Positions 42,606 through 50,999 of a stretch of 56,520 nucleotides of DNA are shown here, piece by piece. The stretch is from an uncultured Veillonella sp. (GTDB taxonomy: Bacteria > Bacillota > Negativicutes > Veillonellales > Veillonellaceae). Both the position numbers and the translations under genes were made by a program. The notes beneath the pieces are model-generated. The model had not been told where the DNA came from. It saw nothing but the letters and a program-made list of their open reading frames with translations, and did no database searches. Each line of letters opens with the position of its first letter. The stretch's first letter is position 1. The stretch covers positions 1 to 56,520 of the forward strand of contig CAJZEE010000003.1 of assembly GCA_915066865.1 (NCBI GenBank), in the 5' to 3' direction.

Positions 42606-44135
42606 ATGGCAACAGTGCAGGAAAAAATCGAGTTATTGCACGAAAAACTAGCTAAAGTTAAAGCTGGTGGCGGCGAAAAACGCGTTGAGAAACAACATGC
42701 TCAAGGTAAAATGACTGCTCGCGAACGCTTGGCTAAATTGTTCGATGATAATTCCTTCGTTGAACTTGATCAATTCGTTAAACATCGTTGTGTTAACTTT
42801 GGTCAAGAAAAGAAAGAATTACCAGGCGAAGGTGTAGTAACAGGTTATGGTACTATCGACGGTCGTTTAGTATATGCATTCGCACAAGATTTTACTGTAG
42901 AAGGTGGTTCTCTTGGTGAAATGCATGCTGCTAAAATCGTTAAAGTACAACGTTTAGCAATGAAAATGGGTGCTCCTATTGTTGGTATCAACGATTCCGG
43001 CGGTGCTCGTATTCAAGAAGCAGTAGATGCCCTTGCTGGTTACGGTAAAATTTTCTTTGAAAATACAAATGCATCTGGTGTTATTCCACAAATTTCCGTA
43101 ATCATGGGCCCATGTGCGGGCGGTGCTGTATATTCTCCAGCATTGACTGACTTCATCTACATGGTTAAAAATACTTCTCAAATGTTCATCACTGGTCCTG
43201 CAGTAATCAAATCTGTAACTGGTGAAGAAGTAACCGCTGAAGATCTTGGTGGTGCAATGGCTCACAACTCCGTGTCTGGTGTTGCTCACTTTGCAGCTGA
43301 AAATGAAGATGATTGTATCGCTCAAATTCGTTACTTATTAGGCTTCTTGCCATCCAACAATATGGAAGATGCTCCATTGGTAGATACTGGTGACGATCCA
43401 ACTCGTGAGGATGAAAGCTTGAATAGCTTGTTGCCAGATAACAGTAACATGCCTTACGACATGAAAGATGTTATCGCAGCTACTGTAGATAATGGCGAAT
43501 ACTATGAAGTACAACCATTCTATGCTACTAATATCATTACTTGCTTCGCTCGTTTTGATGGTCAATCCGTTGGTATCATTGCTAACCAACCAAAAGTAAT
43601 GGCTGGTTGCTTGGACATTAACGCTTCTGACAAATCTTCCCGTTTCATCCGTTTCTGTGATGCTTTCAATATTCCAATCGTTAACTTCGTTGACGTTCCT
43701 GGTTTCTTGCCTGGCACAAATCAAGAATGGGGCGGTATCATTCGTCATGGTGCTAAAATGTTATATGCTTACTCTGAAGCTACAGTACCAAAAATTACTG
43801 TTATCACTCGTAAAGCATATGGCGGTTCCTACCTCGCTATGTGTTCCCAAGATTTAGGCGCAGACCAAGTATATGCTTGGCCTACATCCGAAATCGCTGT
43901 AATGGGTCCTGCTGGTGCAGCTAATATTATCTTCAAGAAAGACGAAGATAAAGATGCTAAAACAGCTAAATATGTAGAAGAGTTTGCGACTCCTTACAAA
44001 GCTGCAGAACGTGGCTTCGTAGATGTTGTAATCGAACCTAAACAAACTCGTCCAGCAGTTATCAACGCTTTGGCAATGCTTGCAAGTAAACGCGAAAACC
44101 GTGCTCCAAAGAAACATGGTAATATTCCATTATAA
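42606..44135 (+). CDS. mmdA: Methylmalonyl-CoA decarboxylase, alpha subunit (carboxyltransferase)
   Basis: A 509-residue acyl-CoA carboxyltransferase that moves the carboxyl group of (S)-methylmalonyl-CoA to biotin on MmdC. The two crotonase-like halves are visible: GINDSGGARIQE and GPCAGGAVYSPAL in the first, and VDVPGFLPG and ITRKAYGGSYLAM in the second. It is cytoplasmic and docks on the membrane subunits. This is the first gene of the decarboxylase set and has GGAGGTG upstream. Confidence 0.97.
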   Translation: MATVQEKIELLHEKLAKVKAGGGEKRVEKQHAQGKMTARERLAKLFDDNSFVELDQFVKHRCVNFGQEKKELPGEGVVTGYGTIDGRLVYAFAQDFTVEGGSLGEMHAAKIVKVQRLAMKMGAPIVGINDSGGARIQEAVDALAGYGKIFFENTNASGVIPQISVIMGPCAGGAVYSPALTDFIYMVKNTSQMFITGPAVIKSVTGEEVTAEDLGGAMAHNSVSGVAHFAAENEDDCIAQIRYLLGFLPSNNMEDAPLVDTGDDPTREDESLNSLLPDNSNMPYDMKDVIAATVDNGEYYEVQPFYATNIITCFARFDGQSVGIIANQPKVMAGCLDINASDKSSRFIRFCDAFNIPIVNFVDVPGFLPGTNQEWGGIIRHGAKMLYAYSEATVPKITVITRKAYGGSYLAMCSQDLGADQVYAWPTSEIAVMGPAGAANIIFKKDEDKDAKTAKYVEEFATPYKAAERGFVDVVIEPKQTRPAVINALAMLASKRENRAPKKHGNIPL

Positions 44136-44208
44136 TTCGATTCGGTAAACATATCATCGAATTTGGGAGATACCTTTCTTTACTACTTTTTTAGAAAGGG
44201 GAATGATT

Positions 44209-44556
44209 ATGGAAGGACAAGCAGTTACTACCAATCCTTGGTTAATCATGGCGATTAATATGACAGTTGTATTTGCTGTATTGATAGCTTTAGGTATTCT
44301 TATGGAAATCGTACATTTAATCGATCCTACTAAGAAGAAAAAAGAAGCACCAGCAGCAACTGCTCCTGTTGCTACTCCAACAGCTACTCCTGTAGCTCCA
44401 GCAAATGCATCTGCTCAAAATGAGGATGAAGTAGTAGCAGCTATCGTAGGTGCCATTGTGGCGATGGGGTACTCATCTGAACAAATTGCATCTATTCGAC
44501 CTACAGCAACCAGTGCTAAATGGCGCTTGGAAGGTCGCTTAAGCGGTAGAGGTTAA
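44209..44556 (+). CDS. mmdD: Methylmalonyl-CoA decarboxylase, delta subunit
   Basis: A 115-residue membrane-anchored assembly subunit of the OadG type. One membrane helix spans about residues 13-37, followed by a lysine cluster, an Ala/Pro/Thr linker (46-68) and a C-terminal domain (70-115) with VAAIVGAIVAMGYS and IRPTATSAKWRLEGR. That end is shared with MmdE. ATG 44209 is preferred over the in-frame ATG 44203, because AGGGG then has 7-base spacing; the resulting length agrees with Veillonella MmdD. Confidence 0.92.
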   Translation: MEGQAVTTNPWLIMAINMTVVFAVLIALGILMEIVHLIDPTKKKKEAPAATAPVATPTATPVAPANASAQNEDEVVAAIVGAIVAMGYSSEQIASIRPTATSAKWRLEGRLSGRG

Positions 44557-44579
44557 AATATTTTTAGGAGGCATTTGTA

Positions 44580-44747
44580 ATGAGCAATGCTACAACAACT
44601 AACGGTAAAGCTCCATCTCAAGATGTAGTAGCAGTAATCGTTGGTGCATTAGCGGCAATGGGTTATTCCGCTGATCAAATCGCGCATATCCGTCCAATCG
44701 TAAGCTACAATTGGAAAATGGAAGGCCGTTTGCGTGGTAATCGATAA
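44580..44747 (+). CDS. mmdE: Methylmalonyl-CoA decarboxylase, epsilon subunit (55 residues)
   Basis: A very short gene easily missed by length filters. It has AGGAGG upstream and a clean ATG-TAA frame of 55 residues. It closely parallels the C-terminal domain of MmdD: DVVAVIVGALAAMGYS, the shared IRP, then KMEGRLRG. It lies 23 bases after mmdD. In Veillonella the epsilon subunit is known to stabilise the decarboxylase complex. The similarity to MmdD suggests it arose by duplication of that end domain. Confidence 0.95.
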   Translation: MSNATTTNGKAPSQDVVAVIVGALAAMGYSADQIAHIRPIVSYNWKMEGRLRGNR

Positions 44748-44848
44748 GATAATTGGCTAATTTGATAATCCATGGGATTACTCAATTTATATGTGTAAAA
44801 ATATTTATAAGTTTTGTGTAGGAACTACACATTTTGGAGGAATTTAAG

Positions 44849-45208
44849 ATGAAAAAATTCAACGTTACAGTAAATGGTACAGCATATGATGTAGAAGTTA
44901 ATGAAGTGAAAGCAGCGGCTCCTGCAGCAGCTCCTAAAGCAGCTCCTGCACCAGCACCAGCTCCAGCTGCAGCAGCAGCTCCAGTTCCAGCAGGTGCTGA
45001 AACTGTAAAAGCTCCAATGCCTGGTAAAATCTTATCTGTAGCAGTATCTGCTGGTCAAGCAGTTAAAAAAGGCGAAACTTTGTTGATTCTTGAAGCTATG
45101 AAAATGCAAAATGAAATCGCAGCTCCACATGATGCTGTAGTTTCCGAAGTTCGCGTATCTGCTAACCAAACTGTATCCACTGGCGATGACATGGTTGTTC
45201 TTGGCTAA
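44849..45208 (+). CDS. mmdC: Methylmalonyl-CoA decarboxylase, gamma subunit (biotin carrier)
   Basis: A 119-residue biotin carrier. A short N-terminal domain (1-20) is joined by a strongly Ala/Pro-rich flexible linker (about 21-49) to the biotinyl domain, with the biotin lysine K85 in EAMKMQNE. It shuttles carboxybiotin between MmdA and MmdB. ATG 44849 is chosen with GGAGG 8 bases upstream; the upstream TTG overlaps that site. A hairpin follows before mmdB. Confidence 0.95.
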   Translation: MKKFNVTVNGTAYDVEVNEVKAAAPAAAPKAAPAPAPAPAAAAAPVPAGAETVKAPMPGKILSVAVSAGQAVKKGETLLILEAMKMQNEIAAPHDAVVSEVRVSANQTVSTGDDMVVLG

Positions 45209-45221
45209 TACCAAGTGTTGT

Positions 45222-45244
45222 ATGACGTGGCTGCGCCACGTCAT
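45222..45244 (+). promoter_or_regulatory. Perfect 10-bp hairpin between mmdC and mmdB
   Basis: ATGACGTGGC and GCCACGTCAT pair perfectly around a three-base loop. No T run follows, so partial termination or RNA processing to lower mmdB relative to mmdC is more likely than a full stop. Confidence 0.55.
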
Positions 45245-45278
45245 CTAACAATTTTATATTTGTGAAAGGGGAACGCAT

Positions 45279-46400
45279 ATGGAGGCTTTTGCTGTTGCGA
45301 TACAATCTGTTATTAACGATAGCGGGTTCCTCGCATTTACAACAGGCAATGCTATTATGATTCTTGTAGGTTTGATCCTATTGTATTTAGCATTTGCTCG
45401 TGAGTTCGAACCATTATTGTTGGGTCCGATTGCGTTTGGTTGTTTACTTGCCAATATTCCTCGTAACGGTTTCGAAGAAGGCGTTATGGCGCTTATTAGT
45501 GCAGGTATCTCCCAAGAAATCTTCCCACCTTTAATTTTCCTTGGTGTAGGTGCAATGACTGACTTTGGTCCACTCATTGCTAATCCTAAAACATTGCTTT
45601 TAGGGGCTGCTGCTCAAATCGGTGTATTTGCTGCCTTAGGTGGCGCAATGATGCTTGGCTTTACAGCTCAAGAAGCGGCTGCTATTGGTATCATCGGTGG
45701 TGCTGATGGCCCTACATCCATTTACTTAGCTACTAAGCTAGCTCCTCATTTATTAGGTGCTATCGCGGTTGCCGCATATTCCTATATGTCCTTGGTACCG
45801 TTGATTCAACCACCTGTAATGAAACTCTTCACTACTCAAAAAGAACGTGAAATCGTTATGGAACAATTGCGCGAAGTAACACGTTTTGAAAAAATCGTGT
45901 TCCCAATCGTTGCAACGATCTTCATTTCCTTATTGCTTCCTTCCATTACATCCCTTTTAGGTATGTTGATGTTAGGTAACTTGTTCCGTGAATCTGGCGT
46001 AACTGATCGTTTATCCGATACTTCTCAAAACGCATTGATCAATACAGTTACAATTTTCTTAGCAACTGGTACTGGCTTGACAATGAGTGCGGAACACTTC
46101 TTAAGCTTAGAAACTATCAAAATTATTCTTTTAGGCTTATTCGCATTTATTTGCGGTACAGCTGGTGGCGTATTGTTCGGTAAATTGATGAGCTTAGTAG
46201 ATGGTGGTAAAACAAATCCACTTATTGGTTCTGCCGGTGTATCTGCGGTTCCAATGGCAGCTCGCGTATCTCAAGTAGTAGGTGCGAAAGCTAACCCAGC
46301 TAATTTCTTGCTCATGCATGCTATGGGACCTAACGTAGCTGGCGTTATCGGTACAGCAGTAGCTGCAGGTACAATGCTTGCTATGTTGTCCAACCACTAA
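45279..46400 (+). CDS. mmdB: Methylmalonyl-CoA decarboxylase, beta subunit (sodium pump)
   Basis: A 373-residue integral membrane protein of the OadB/MmdB/GcdB family that decarboxylates carboxybiotin and exports sodium ions. About nine hydrophobic segments and the family motif GIIGGADGPTSIY are seen; a second conserved stretch, NPLIGSAGVSAVPMAARV, is near the C terminus. It completes the pump. AAAGGGG precedes the ATG. Confidence 0.96.
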   Translation: MEAFAVAIQSVINDSGFLAFTTGNAIMILVGLILLYLAFAREFEPLLLGPIAFGCLLANIPRNGFEEGVMALISAGISQEIFPPLIFLGVGAMTDFGPLIANPKTLLLGAAAQIGVFAALGGAMMLGFTAQEAAAIGIIGGADGPTSIYLATKLAPHLLGAIAVAAYSYMSLVPLIQPPVMKLFTTQKEREIVMEQLREVTRFEKIVFPIVATIFISLLLPSITSLLGMLMLGNLFRESGVTDRLSDTSQNALINTVTIFLATGTGLTMSAEHFLSLETIKIILLGLFAFICGTAGGVLFGKLMSLVDGGKTNPLIGSAGVSAVPMAARVSQVVGAKANPANFLLMHAMGPNVAGVIGTAVAAGTMLAMLSNH

Positions 46401-46413
46401 TAATTTAATAATT

Positions 46414-46455
46414 ATTCACCCAGGTGTACCTAAATAGGTACACCTATTGGTGAAT
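46414..46455 (+). terminator. Long two-part hairpin after mmdB
   Basis: An inner 9-bp stem (AGGTGTACC/GGTACACCT) and an outer 7-bp stem (ATTCACC/GGTGAAT) are nested. The following sequence is A-rich on the + strand, so a classic T tract is missing. It probably marks the 3' end of the decarboxylase mRNA. Confidence 0.55.
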
Positions 46456-46593
46456 CAAAAAGCCCTTGGTCATTATGTAATCATACATAAAAGGGAATAT
46501 TTGCAATAAATGCTTTTCAGATCGTTCATTAGGTGATTAGCAAGATTTCACAGAATAACCTTCTAGTGATTTAAATATAGTAGAGGTGGTCAC

Positions 46594-46851
46594 TTGTTAT
46601 CAATTGAATTAAAAATACTGATTTGTTTTGTCTGGGCATTTATTGTTTTTTTTATTACTGCACTGATTATCGGTGCTGAAGGTAAAGCTAAATGGTTTCA
46701 GCAGAGAACTAAATATTCTTGGTTTAACCGCCGAGGTTTTCTTGGTGAAACTTTATTATTTGGGTATCCTAAAACAAGAGAGGGATATGGGATTACTTTT
46801 ATAATGGCCTCTGCCATTGGTATCGTAGGTTATATTTTATATCTCTTATAA
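46594..46851 (+). CDS. Small membrane protein of unknown function
   Basis: An 85-residue protein with a membrane helix at about residues 6-26 and another near the C terminus (about 66-84), separated by a basic loop rich in K, R and W. I do not recognise the family. It starts with TTG at 46594, with GAGGTGG just upstream. It lies 38 bases before the SLC13 transporter gene on the same strand, so it may be a small accessory subunit of that transporter; this is inference from position only. Confidence 0.65.
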   Translation: MLSIELKILICFVWAFIVFFITALIIGAEGKAKWFQQRTKYSWFNRRGFLGETLLFGYPKTREGYGITFIMASAIGIVGYILYLL

Positions 46852-46889
46852 TTATATCAGTGCATTTCTCTGAAGGGAGATGATGATGT

Positions 46890-48188
46890 ATGGGTACTGC
46901 AGAACAAACCTTAATCGTCCTTGCAGTCATGGCTGTTTTATTCGTTACGGAAATTATTCCTCTAGCTATTACTTCTTTAGGCGGCGCAATTACATTAGGC
47001 CTTATGGGTATTATTACTCCTAAGGTTGTATTCTCTGGTTTATCTGATAGTACAGTTGTGTTGTTTGCAGGCATGTTCGTTGTTGGTGCTGCATTATTCT
47101 ATACTGGTTTGGCTCAAAAAATTGGGGAAACCGTAGTATCTCATGCAGGGACTAGCGAAAATGGCTTGATGCTTGCGATTATGCTTGTAACAGCTACCAT
47201 GTCCGCATTTTTATCTAACACTGGTACAACAGCTGCGTTACTTCCTGTGGTTGTTGGTATCTGTGCTGTTGCTAAGATTCCTGCATCTCGTCAATTGATG
47301 CCTTTAGCATTCGCTGCAGGTATCGGTGGTATCATTACAATGGTTGGTACACCACCTAATATCATTGTAAGTGGTACATTGACTAAATTTGGCATTGAAC
47401 CATTTGGTTTCTTTGAATTTGCTTGGATTGGTATTCCTTTGACTGTTGCTACTATCGTATTCATGATGCTCGTTGGTAAACATTTGTTACCAAAACATGA
47501 AATCACTGATGCTGGTGATGTAGAACAAGAAGTAGCGGCTGAAGATATTTCTAATGATCCTAAGAAACAATTGTTCTCTGGTCTTATTCTTTTAGGCGTT
47601 ATCATTGCTATGATTTTAGGTGACGTACTTAAGGACTATGGTATCAACTTACCGTTGAGTATGGTTGCCGTTATCGGCGCAATGCTTTGCGTTTTAACTG
47701 GTTGCTTGAATGAAAAGCAAGCTTACACATCTATTGACTGGGTAACAATCTTCTTGTTCGCTGGTATGATGCCAGTAGCAACTGCACTTGATCAATCTGG
47801 TGCTGGTAAAATGATTGCTGATGCAGTAATTGGTGTTATGGGTTCCAACCCTAGCCCTTACTTTGCAACAGCAGTATTGTTCATTTTGTCTTGTGTTATG
47901 ACTCAATTCATGTCTAACACTGCATCTTGTGCATTGTTGGCGCCTATCGGTATCTCTATTGCTCAAGGTATGGGTGCTGATCCTCATGCTGTATTGATGG
48001 CTATCGGCGTTGCTGCATCTTGTGCATTCGGTACACCTGTAGGTACACCTCCAAATACATTAGTACTTGGTCCTGGTCAATATAGATTTATGGACTATGT
48101 AAAAGCTGGTGTTCCATTGATTTTAGTTTGCTTCGTAGTAAGCTTAATTATTATCCCAATGGTATGGCCATTCTTCCCTGGTAAATAA
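46890..48188 (+). CDS. SLC13/DASS-family anion transporter
   Basis: A 432-residue inner-membrane transporter with about eleven segments. Two SNT motifs typical of sodium-coupled dicarboxylate/sulfate carriers are present: FLSNTGTTAALLP in the first half and FMSNTASCALLAP in the second. Each is followed by a TPPN loop (GTPPNIIVSG, GTPPNTLVLG). Next to the sodium-pumping decarboxylase, a dicarboxylate (succinate, malate or tartrate) role is plausible but unproven. An AAGGGAG ribosome site precedes ATG 46890. A strong terminator follows. Confidence 0.88.
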   Translation: MGTAEQTLIVLAVMAVLFVTEIIPLAITSLGGAITLGLMGIITPKVVFSGLSDSTVVLFAGMFVVGAALFYTGLAQKIGETVVSHAGTSENGLMLAIMLVTATMSAFLSNTGTTAALLPVVVGICAVAKIPASRQLMPLAFAAGIGGIITMVGTPPNIIVSGTLTKFGIEPFGFFEFAWIGIPLTVATIVFMMLVGKHLLPKHEITDAGDVEQEVAAEDISNDPKKQLFSGLILLGVIIAMILGDVLKDYGINLPLSMVAVIGAMLCVLTGCLNEKQAYTSIDWVTIFLFAGMMPVATALDQSGAGKMIADAVIGVMGSNPSPYFATAVLFILSCVMTQFMSNTASCALLAPIGISIAQGMGADPHAVLMAIGVAASCAFGTPVGTPPNTLVLGPGQYRFMDYVKAGVPLILVCFVVSLIIIPMVWPFFPGK

Positions 48189-48222
48189 TAGGGGATAGGT
48201 TACTCTACTATACAAGCACACA

Positions 48223-48256
48223 CGAGGTCGAATCGTAAGATTCGGCCTCGTTTTTT
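48223..48256 (+). terminator. Terminator after the SLC13 gene
   Basis: CGAGGTCGAATC pairs with GATTCGGCCTCG around a four-base loop, then TTTTTT. Nearly the same hairpin recurs at 48771. Confidence 0.9.
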
Positions 48257-48351
48257 ATGATTTTAGTCTATATGATTTTAATATAGATTACATATAAGTG
48301 TAATCAAAAGCAATATGAATTAAACTAATTTGCATGATTAATTTTACACAA

Positions 48352-48380
48352 TTGACTACATCGAAAAAATATGATATAGT
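48352..48380 (+). promoter_or_regulatory. Promoter of the SemiSWEET gene
   Basis: TTGACT at 48352-48357 and TATAGT at 48375-48380 are 17 bases apart, about 50 bases upstream of the start codon. Confidence 0.7.
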
Positions 48381-48427
48381 ATATTGTGTAAGATATAATA
48401 ATGTAATGTTGAATAAGGAGGTCATCT

Positions 48428-48691
48428 ATGACAAAAGAAAGATTTAACATGTTAGTTGGTTCTATTGGTGCATTTATTGGTGTATTTGTATTTTTAGCCT
48501 ATATCCCACAAATAATTGCTAATCTTCATGGTCAACCTAGTCAACCATGGCAACCATTATTTGCAGCAGTATCCTGTTTGATCTGGGTATTATATGGTTG
48601 GACAAAATCACCTAAACGTGATTATATTTTAATCGTACCAAACCTTGCAGGCGTTATTTTAGGTACACTAACATTCTTAACATCTTTCTAA
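48428..48691 (+). CDS. SemiSWEET-family transporter
   Basis: An 87-residue three-helix membrane protein. The first helix carries the family PQ motif (AYIPQI), the middle one has the tryptophan-rich SQPWQPLFAAVSCLIWVLYG, and the third has VPNLAGVILGTLTF. SemiSWEETs work as dimers and let small sugars pass. It is a single-gene unit with its own promoter, AGGAGG ribosome site and terminator. For an organism that ferments mostly organic acids, a sugar carrier is noteworthy; other substrates are possible. Confidence 0.85.
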   Translation: MTKERFNMLVGSIGAFIGVFVFLAYIPQIIANLHGQPSQPWQPLFAAVSCLIWVLYGWTKSPKRDYILIVPNLAGVILGTLTFLTSF

Positions 48692-48770
48692 GTGCTATAA
48701 GAAAAAAATAGTATTATTGTTATATAGTGAATAATAGTAAAGATATTACTTTACTTTATAAATATAAATG

Positions 48771-48799
48771 AGGTCGAATCGTATGATTCGGCCTTTTTT
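48771..48799 (+). terminator. Terminator after the SemiSWEET gene
   Basis: AGGTCGAATC pairs with GATTCGGCCT, then TTTTTT. Loop and stem are almost identical to the terminator at 48223. Confidence 0.88.
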
Positions 48800-49075
48800 A
48801 GAGTGAAGTTTATATGTTAGATTAAAATATAGATAAGCGTTAAATCTGTTGTAATAAAAAAATAGTTTTTATGATAATAAATATTGATAATTGAATTCCT
48901 AGTATAATAGTACGTATTTTAATTGAAATGATAATTAGTGCATTCTCAATTATTGATTATTAAACTCAATTACATAAATGAAAAGAAATATCAAAATACA
49001 TATAAATATAGGCTTTTTATGATAAAAAGGAACAATTATTATGCAAAATATTATATAATTTTTTATCATTTTCAT

Positions 49076-49104
49076 TTGACTTTCAATTTGAACTGTGTGA
49101 TAAT
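49076..49104 (+). promoter_or_regulatory. Ferredoxin promoter with overlapping Fur-like half site
   Basis: TTGACT at 49076-49081 and GATAAT at 49099-49104 are 17 bases apart. GATAATGAGAAC (49099-49110) over the -10 box resembles one half of a Fur box. The leader is about 70 bases. Confidence 0.65.
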
Positions 49105-49182
49105 GAGAACATAAGTTGAGGCAAGTGCCTTTCTAAATGATAATAAAAAGTTCTGATCTATATTTTGATGGAGGTCCTAATT

Positions 49183-49347
49183 ATGAGAGTTATTGCTGAT
49201 GGTTGCATTAAATGTGGTTCTTGCGCATCTGTTTGCCCAGTTTCCTGCATTACTGAAGGCGAAACTAAATACGAAATTGGCGATGCTTGCATCGATTGTG
49301 GTTCTTGCGAATCCGTTTGCCCAGTTTCTGTAATTTCCGCTGAGTAA
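49183..49347 (+). CDS. 2[4Fe-4S] ferredoxin
   Basis: A 54-residue clostridial-type ferredoxin. Two CxxCxxCxxxCP clusters are visible: CIKCGSCASVCP and CIDCGSCESVCP, each carrying one [4Fe-4S] centre. ATG 49183 is chosen with GGAGGT 7 bases upstream; the in-frame TTG and ATG further up overlap or precede that site. It is a single-gene unit with its own promoter and terminator, a general low-potential electron carrier and a candidate partner for enzymes here that lack flavin modules. Confidence 0.96.
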   Translation: MRVIADGCIKCGSCASVCPVSCITEGETKYEIGDACIDCGSCESVCPVSVISAE

Positions 49348-49362
49348 TCACAAATAAAACAC

Positions 49363-49385
49363 GCCCCTCATTGAGGGGCTTTTTA
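49363..49385 (+). terminator. Terminator after ferredoxin
   Basis: GCCCCTC-att-GAGGGGC followed by TTTTT, a compact strong terminator. Confidence 0.92.
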
Positions 49386-49387
49386 TT

Positions 49388-49416
49388 TTGCCTAAATTTG
49401 CGTAACTTAGTATAAT
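49388..49416 (+). promoter_or_regulatory. Promoter of lspA
   Basis: TTGCCT at 49388-49393 and TATAAT at 49411-49416 with a 17-base spacer, about 40 bases before the lspA start. Confidence 0.7.
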
Positions 49417-49455
49417 AGGACTATTAAGAATTATATTATAGTAAGGGAGTTAATC

Positions 49456-49896
49456 TTGTTTTATACAGTACTTATCATTTGGTTATTATTGGACCAATTA
49501 ACTAAATATTATGTAATGAATCATTTTTTGTTAGGTGAATCTTTACCTGTTATTCCTAATGTATTTCATCTTACCTATATTATCAATCGCGGTGCAGCCT
49601 TTGGCATGTTAGCGAATCAACGATGGTTTTTTTTACTAGTAGCTTTTATTCTATTAGCTGTTTGTGCTTTTTATTGGAAGCGATTAGCTAAGGGCCATTG
49701 GACTTTGCAAATCGGATCCGCCTTATTAGTCGCAGGTGCAATTGGTAATGGCATTGACCGATACATGATTCATGGGGTAGTGGACTTTTTTGATTTTCGT
49801 GTATGGCCTATTTTTAATGTGGCAGATATTGGTATTTGTATAGGTGTAGCTTTTGTTGTATTTTATTTGTTTTCATTGAAAGAGGACCATGAATAG
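49456..49896 (+). CDS. lspA: Lipoprotein signal peptidase (signal peptidase II)
   Basis: A 146-residue four-helix inner-membrane aspartyl protease that cleaves prolipoproteins. The catalytic aspartates are D110 in GVVDFF and D124 in FNVADI, and the early DQLTKYYV motif is present. It starts with TTG at 49456 with AAGGGAG 6 bases upstream. The RluA-family pseudouridine synthase gene follows after 86 bases, the usual lspA-rluD neighbourhood. The lipoprotein encoded at 53227 would be a substrate. Confidence 0.95.
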   Translation: MFYTVLIIWLLLDQLTKYYVMNHFLLGESLPVIPNVFHLTYIINRGAAFGMLANQRWFFLLVAFILLAVCAFYWKRLAKGHWTLQIGSALLVAGAIGNGIDRYMIHGVVDFFDFRVWPIFNVADIGICIGVAFVVFYLFSLKEDHE

Positions 49897-49982
49897 CTTT
49901 CATTATTAGGGCCCTTTATAGATCATTGACTTGATTCGTCAATAAATATATATCTTATACTTGACTCAAAGAGGAATAGAGG

Positions 49983-50906
49983 ATGAATGAATATATTGTA
50001 AGTGCTGAGCAAGAAGGCATGAGACTAGATGTATTTTTAACTGAACAGATGGAAGGATCTCGTAGCTATATTCAAAGTTTAATTAAAGGTGGTCATGTTA
50101 CAGTAGGTGATAAAGTAGGGAAGGCTAATCTTCGGCTTACACCTGATACCGTAATTCATGTAGAAATCCCAGAGCCTGAATCGATTGAGGTTAAACCTGA
50201 GGATATCCCTTTAGATTATTTATACGAAGATCACGATATTGTTATTGTTAATAAACCTCGTGGCATGGTGGTGCACCCTGCAGTAGGAAATTATTCTGGA
50301 ACCCTTGTAAATGCTCTATTATTCCATTGTAAGGACCTATCAGGCATTAATGGTGAAATTAGGCCAGGTATTGTGCATCGCTTAGATAAAGATACGTCTG
50401 GCGTTATGATGGTGGCAAAAAATGATGCAGCGCATATTGGTTTAGCAGAACAAGTAAAAGCACATTCTGCAAGACGTACGTACTGGGCGCTAGTACAAGG
50501 CAATATTGTAGAAGAAAAGGGGACTATAAAGGCGCCTATTGGACGCCATCCTAAGGACCGTATGAAAATGGCTGTTGTCTTTGAAAACAGTAAAGATGCA
50601 GTAACACATTTTAAAGTATTGGAGCGTTATGGTCATCAAACATTGGTTGAATGTAATTTGGAGACTGGCAAAACCCATCAAATTCGTGTTCACTTTGCTC
50701 ATATTGGACATCCTGTTGTTAATGACCCATTTTATGGATATAGACGTATGGATTTTCCTATAGAAGGGCAAGCATTACATTCTAAATCGTTAGATGTTAA
50801 ACACCCTATTACAGGTGAAGAAATGCACTTTGAAGCACCGGTACCAGCTGATTTTGAGGCGTGCTTAGAATTTGCTAAGACCTACCGTGAAGATAAACGA
50901 AAATAG
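49983..50906 (+). CDS. RluA/RluD-family pseudouridine synthase
   Basis: A 307-residue enzyme with an N-terminal S4 RNA-binding domain (about 13-75) and the RluA catalytic domain. The catalytic aspartate D135 is in HRLDKDTSG, and GKTHQIRVHFAHIGHPVVND near residue 228 is diagnostic. It would modify uridines in large-subunit rRNA (RluD/YlyB-like). The target site cannot be told from sequence. Confidence 0.93.
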   Translation: MNEYIVSAEQEGMRLDVFLTEQMEGSRSYIQSLIKGGHVTVGDKVGKANLRLTPDTVIHVEIPEPESIEVKPEDIPLDYLYEDHDIVIVNKPRGMVVHPAVGNYSGTLVNALLFHCKDLSGINGEIRPGIVHRLDKDTSGVMMVAKNDAAHIGLAEQVKAHSARRTYWALVQGNIVEEKGTIKAPIGRHPKDRMKMAVVFENSKDAVTHFKVLERYGHQTLVECNLETGKTHQIRVHFAHIGHPVVNDPFYGYRRMDFPIEGQALHSKSLDVKHPITGEEMHFEAPVPADFEACLEFAKTYREDKRK

Positions 50907-50999
50907 TCTAAATGTTTACATTGATTGTTTAAGTACTTATTTTTACTACTTATTTGGATATAGGGGCATAGAACAATCCTATGCTGTAAGGGCGTATAT

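Larger units (their letters stand above)
48692..49182 (+). other. AT-rich intergenic region before the ferredoxin gene
   Basis: About 490 bases without a gene. Apart from the SemiSWEET terminator and the ferredoxin promoter at 49076-49104 it is very AT-rich. I see no coding frame or clear RNA structure in 48800-49075. Confidence 0.65.

Noticed and set aside
43657..43857. 66-residue ORF inside mmdA
   Set aside because: Shadow frame; mmdA is conserved throughout.
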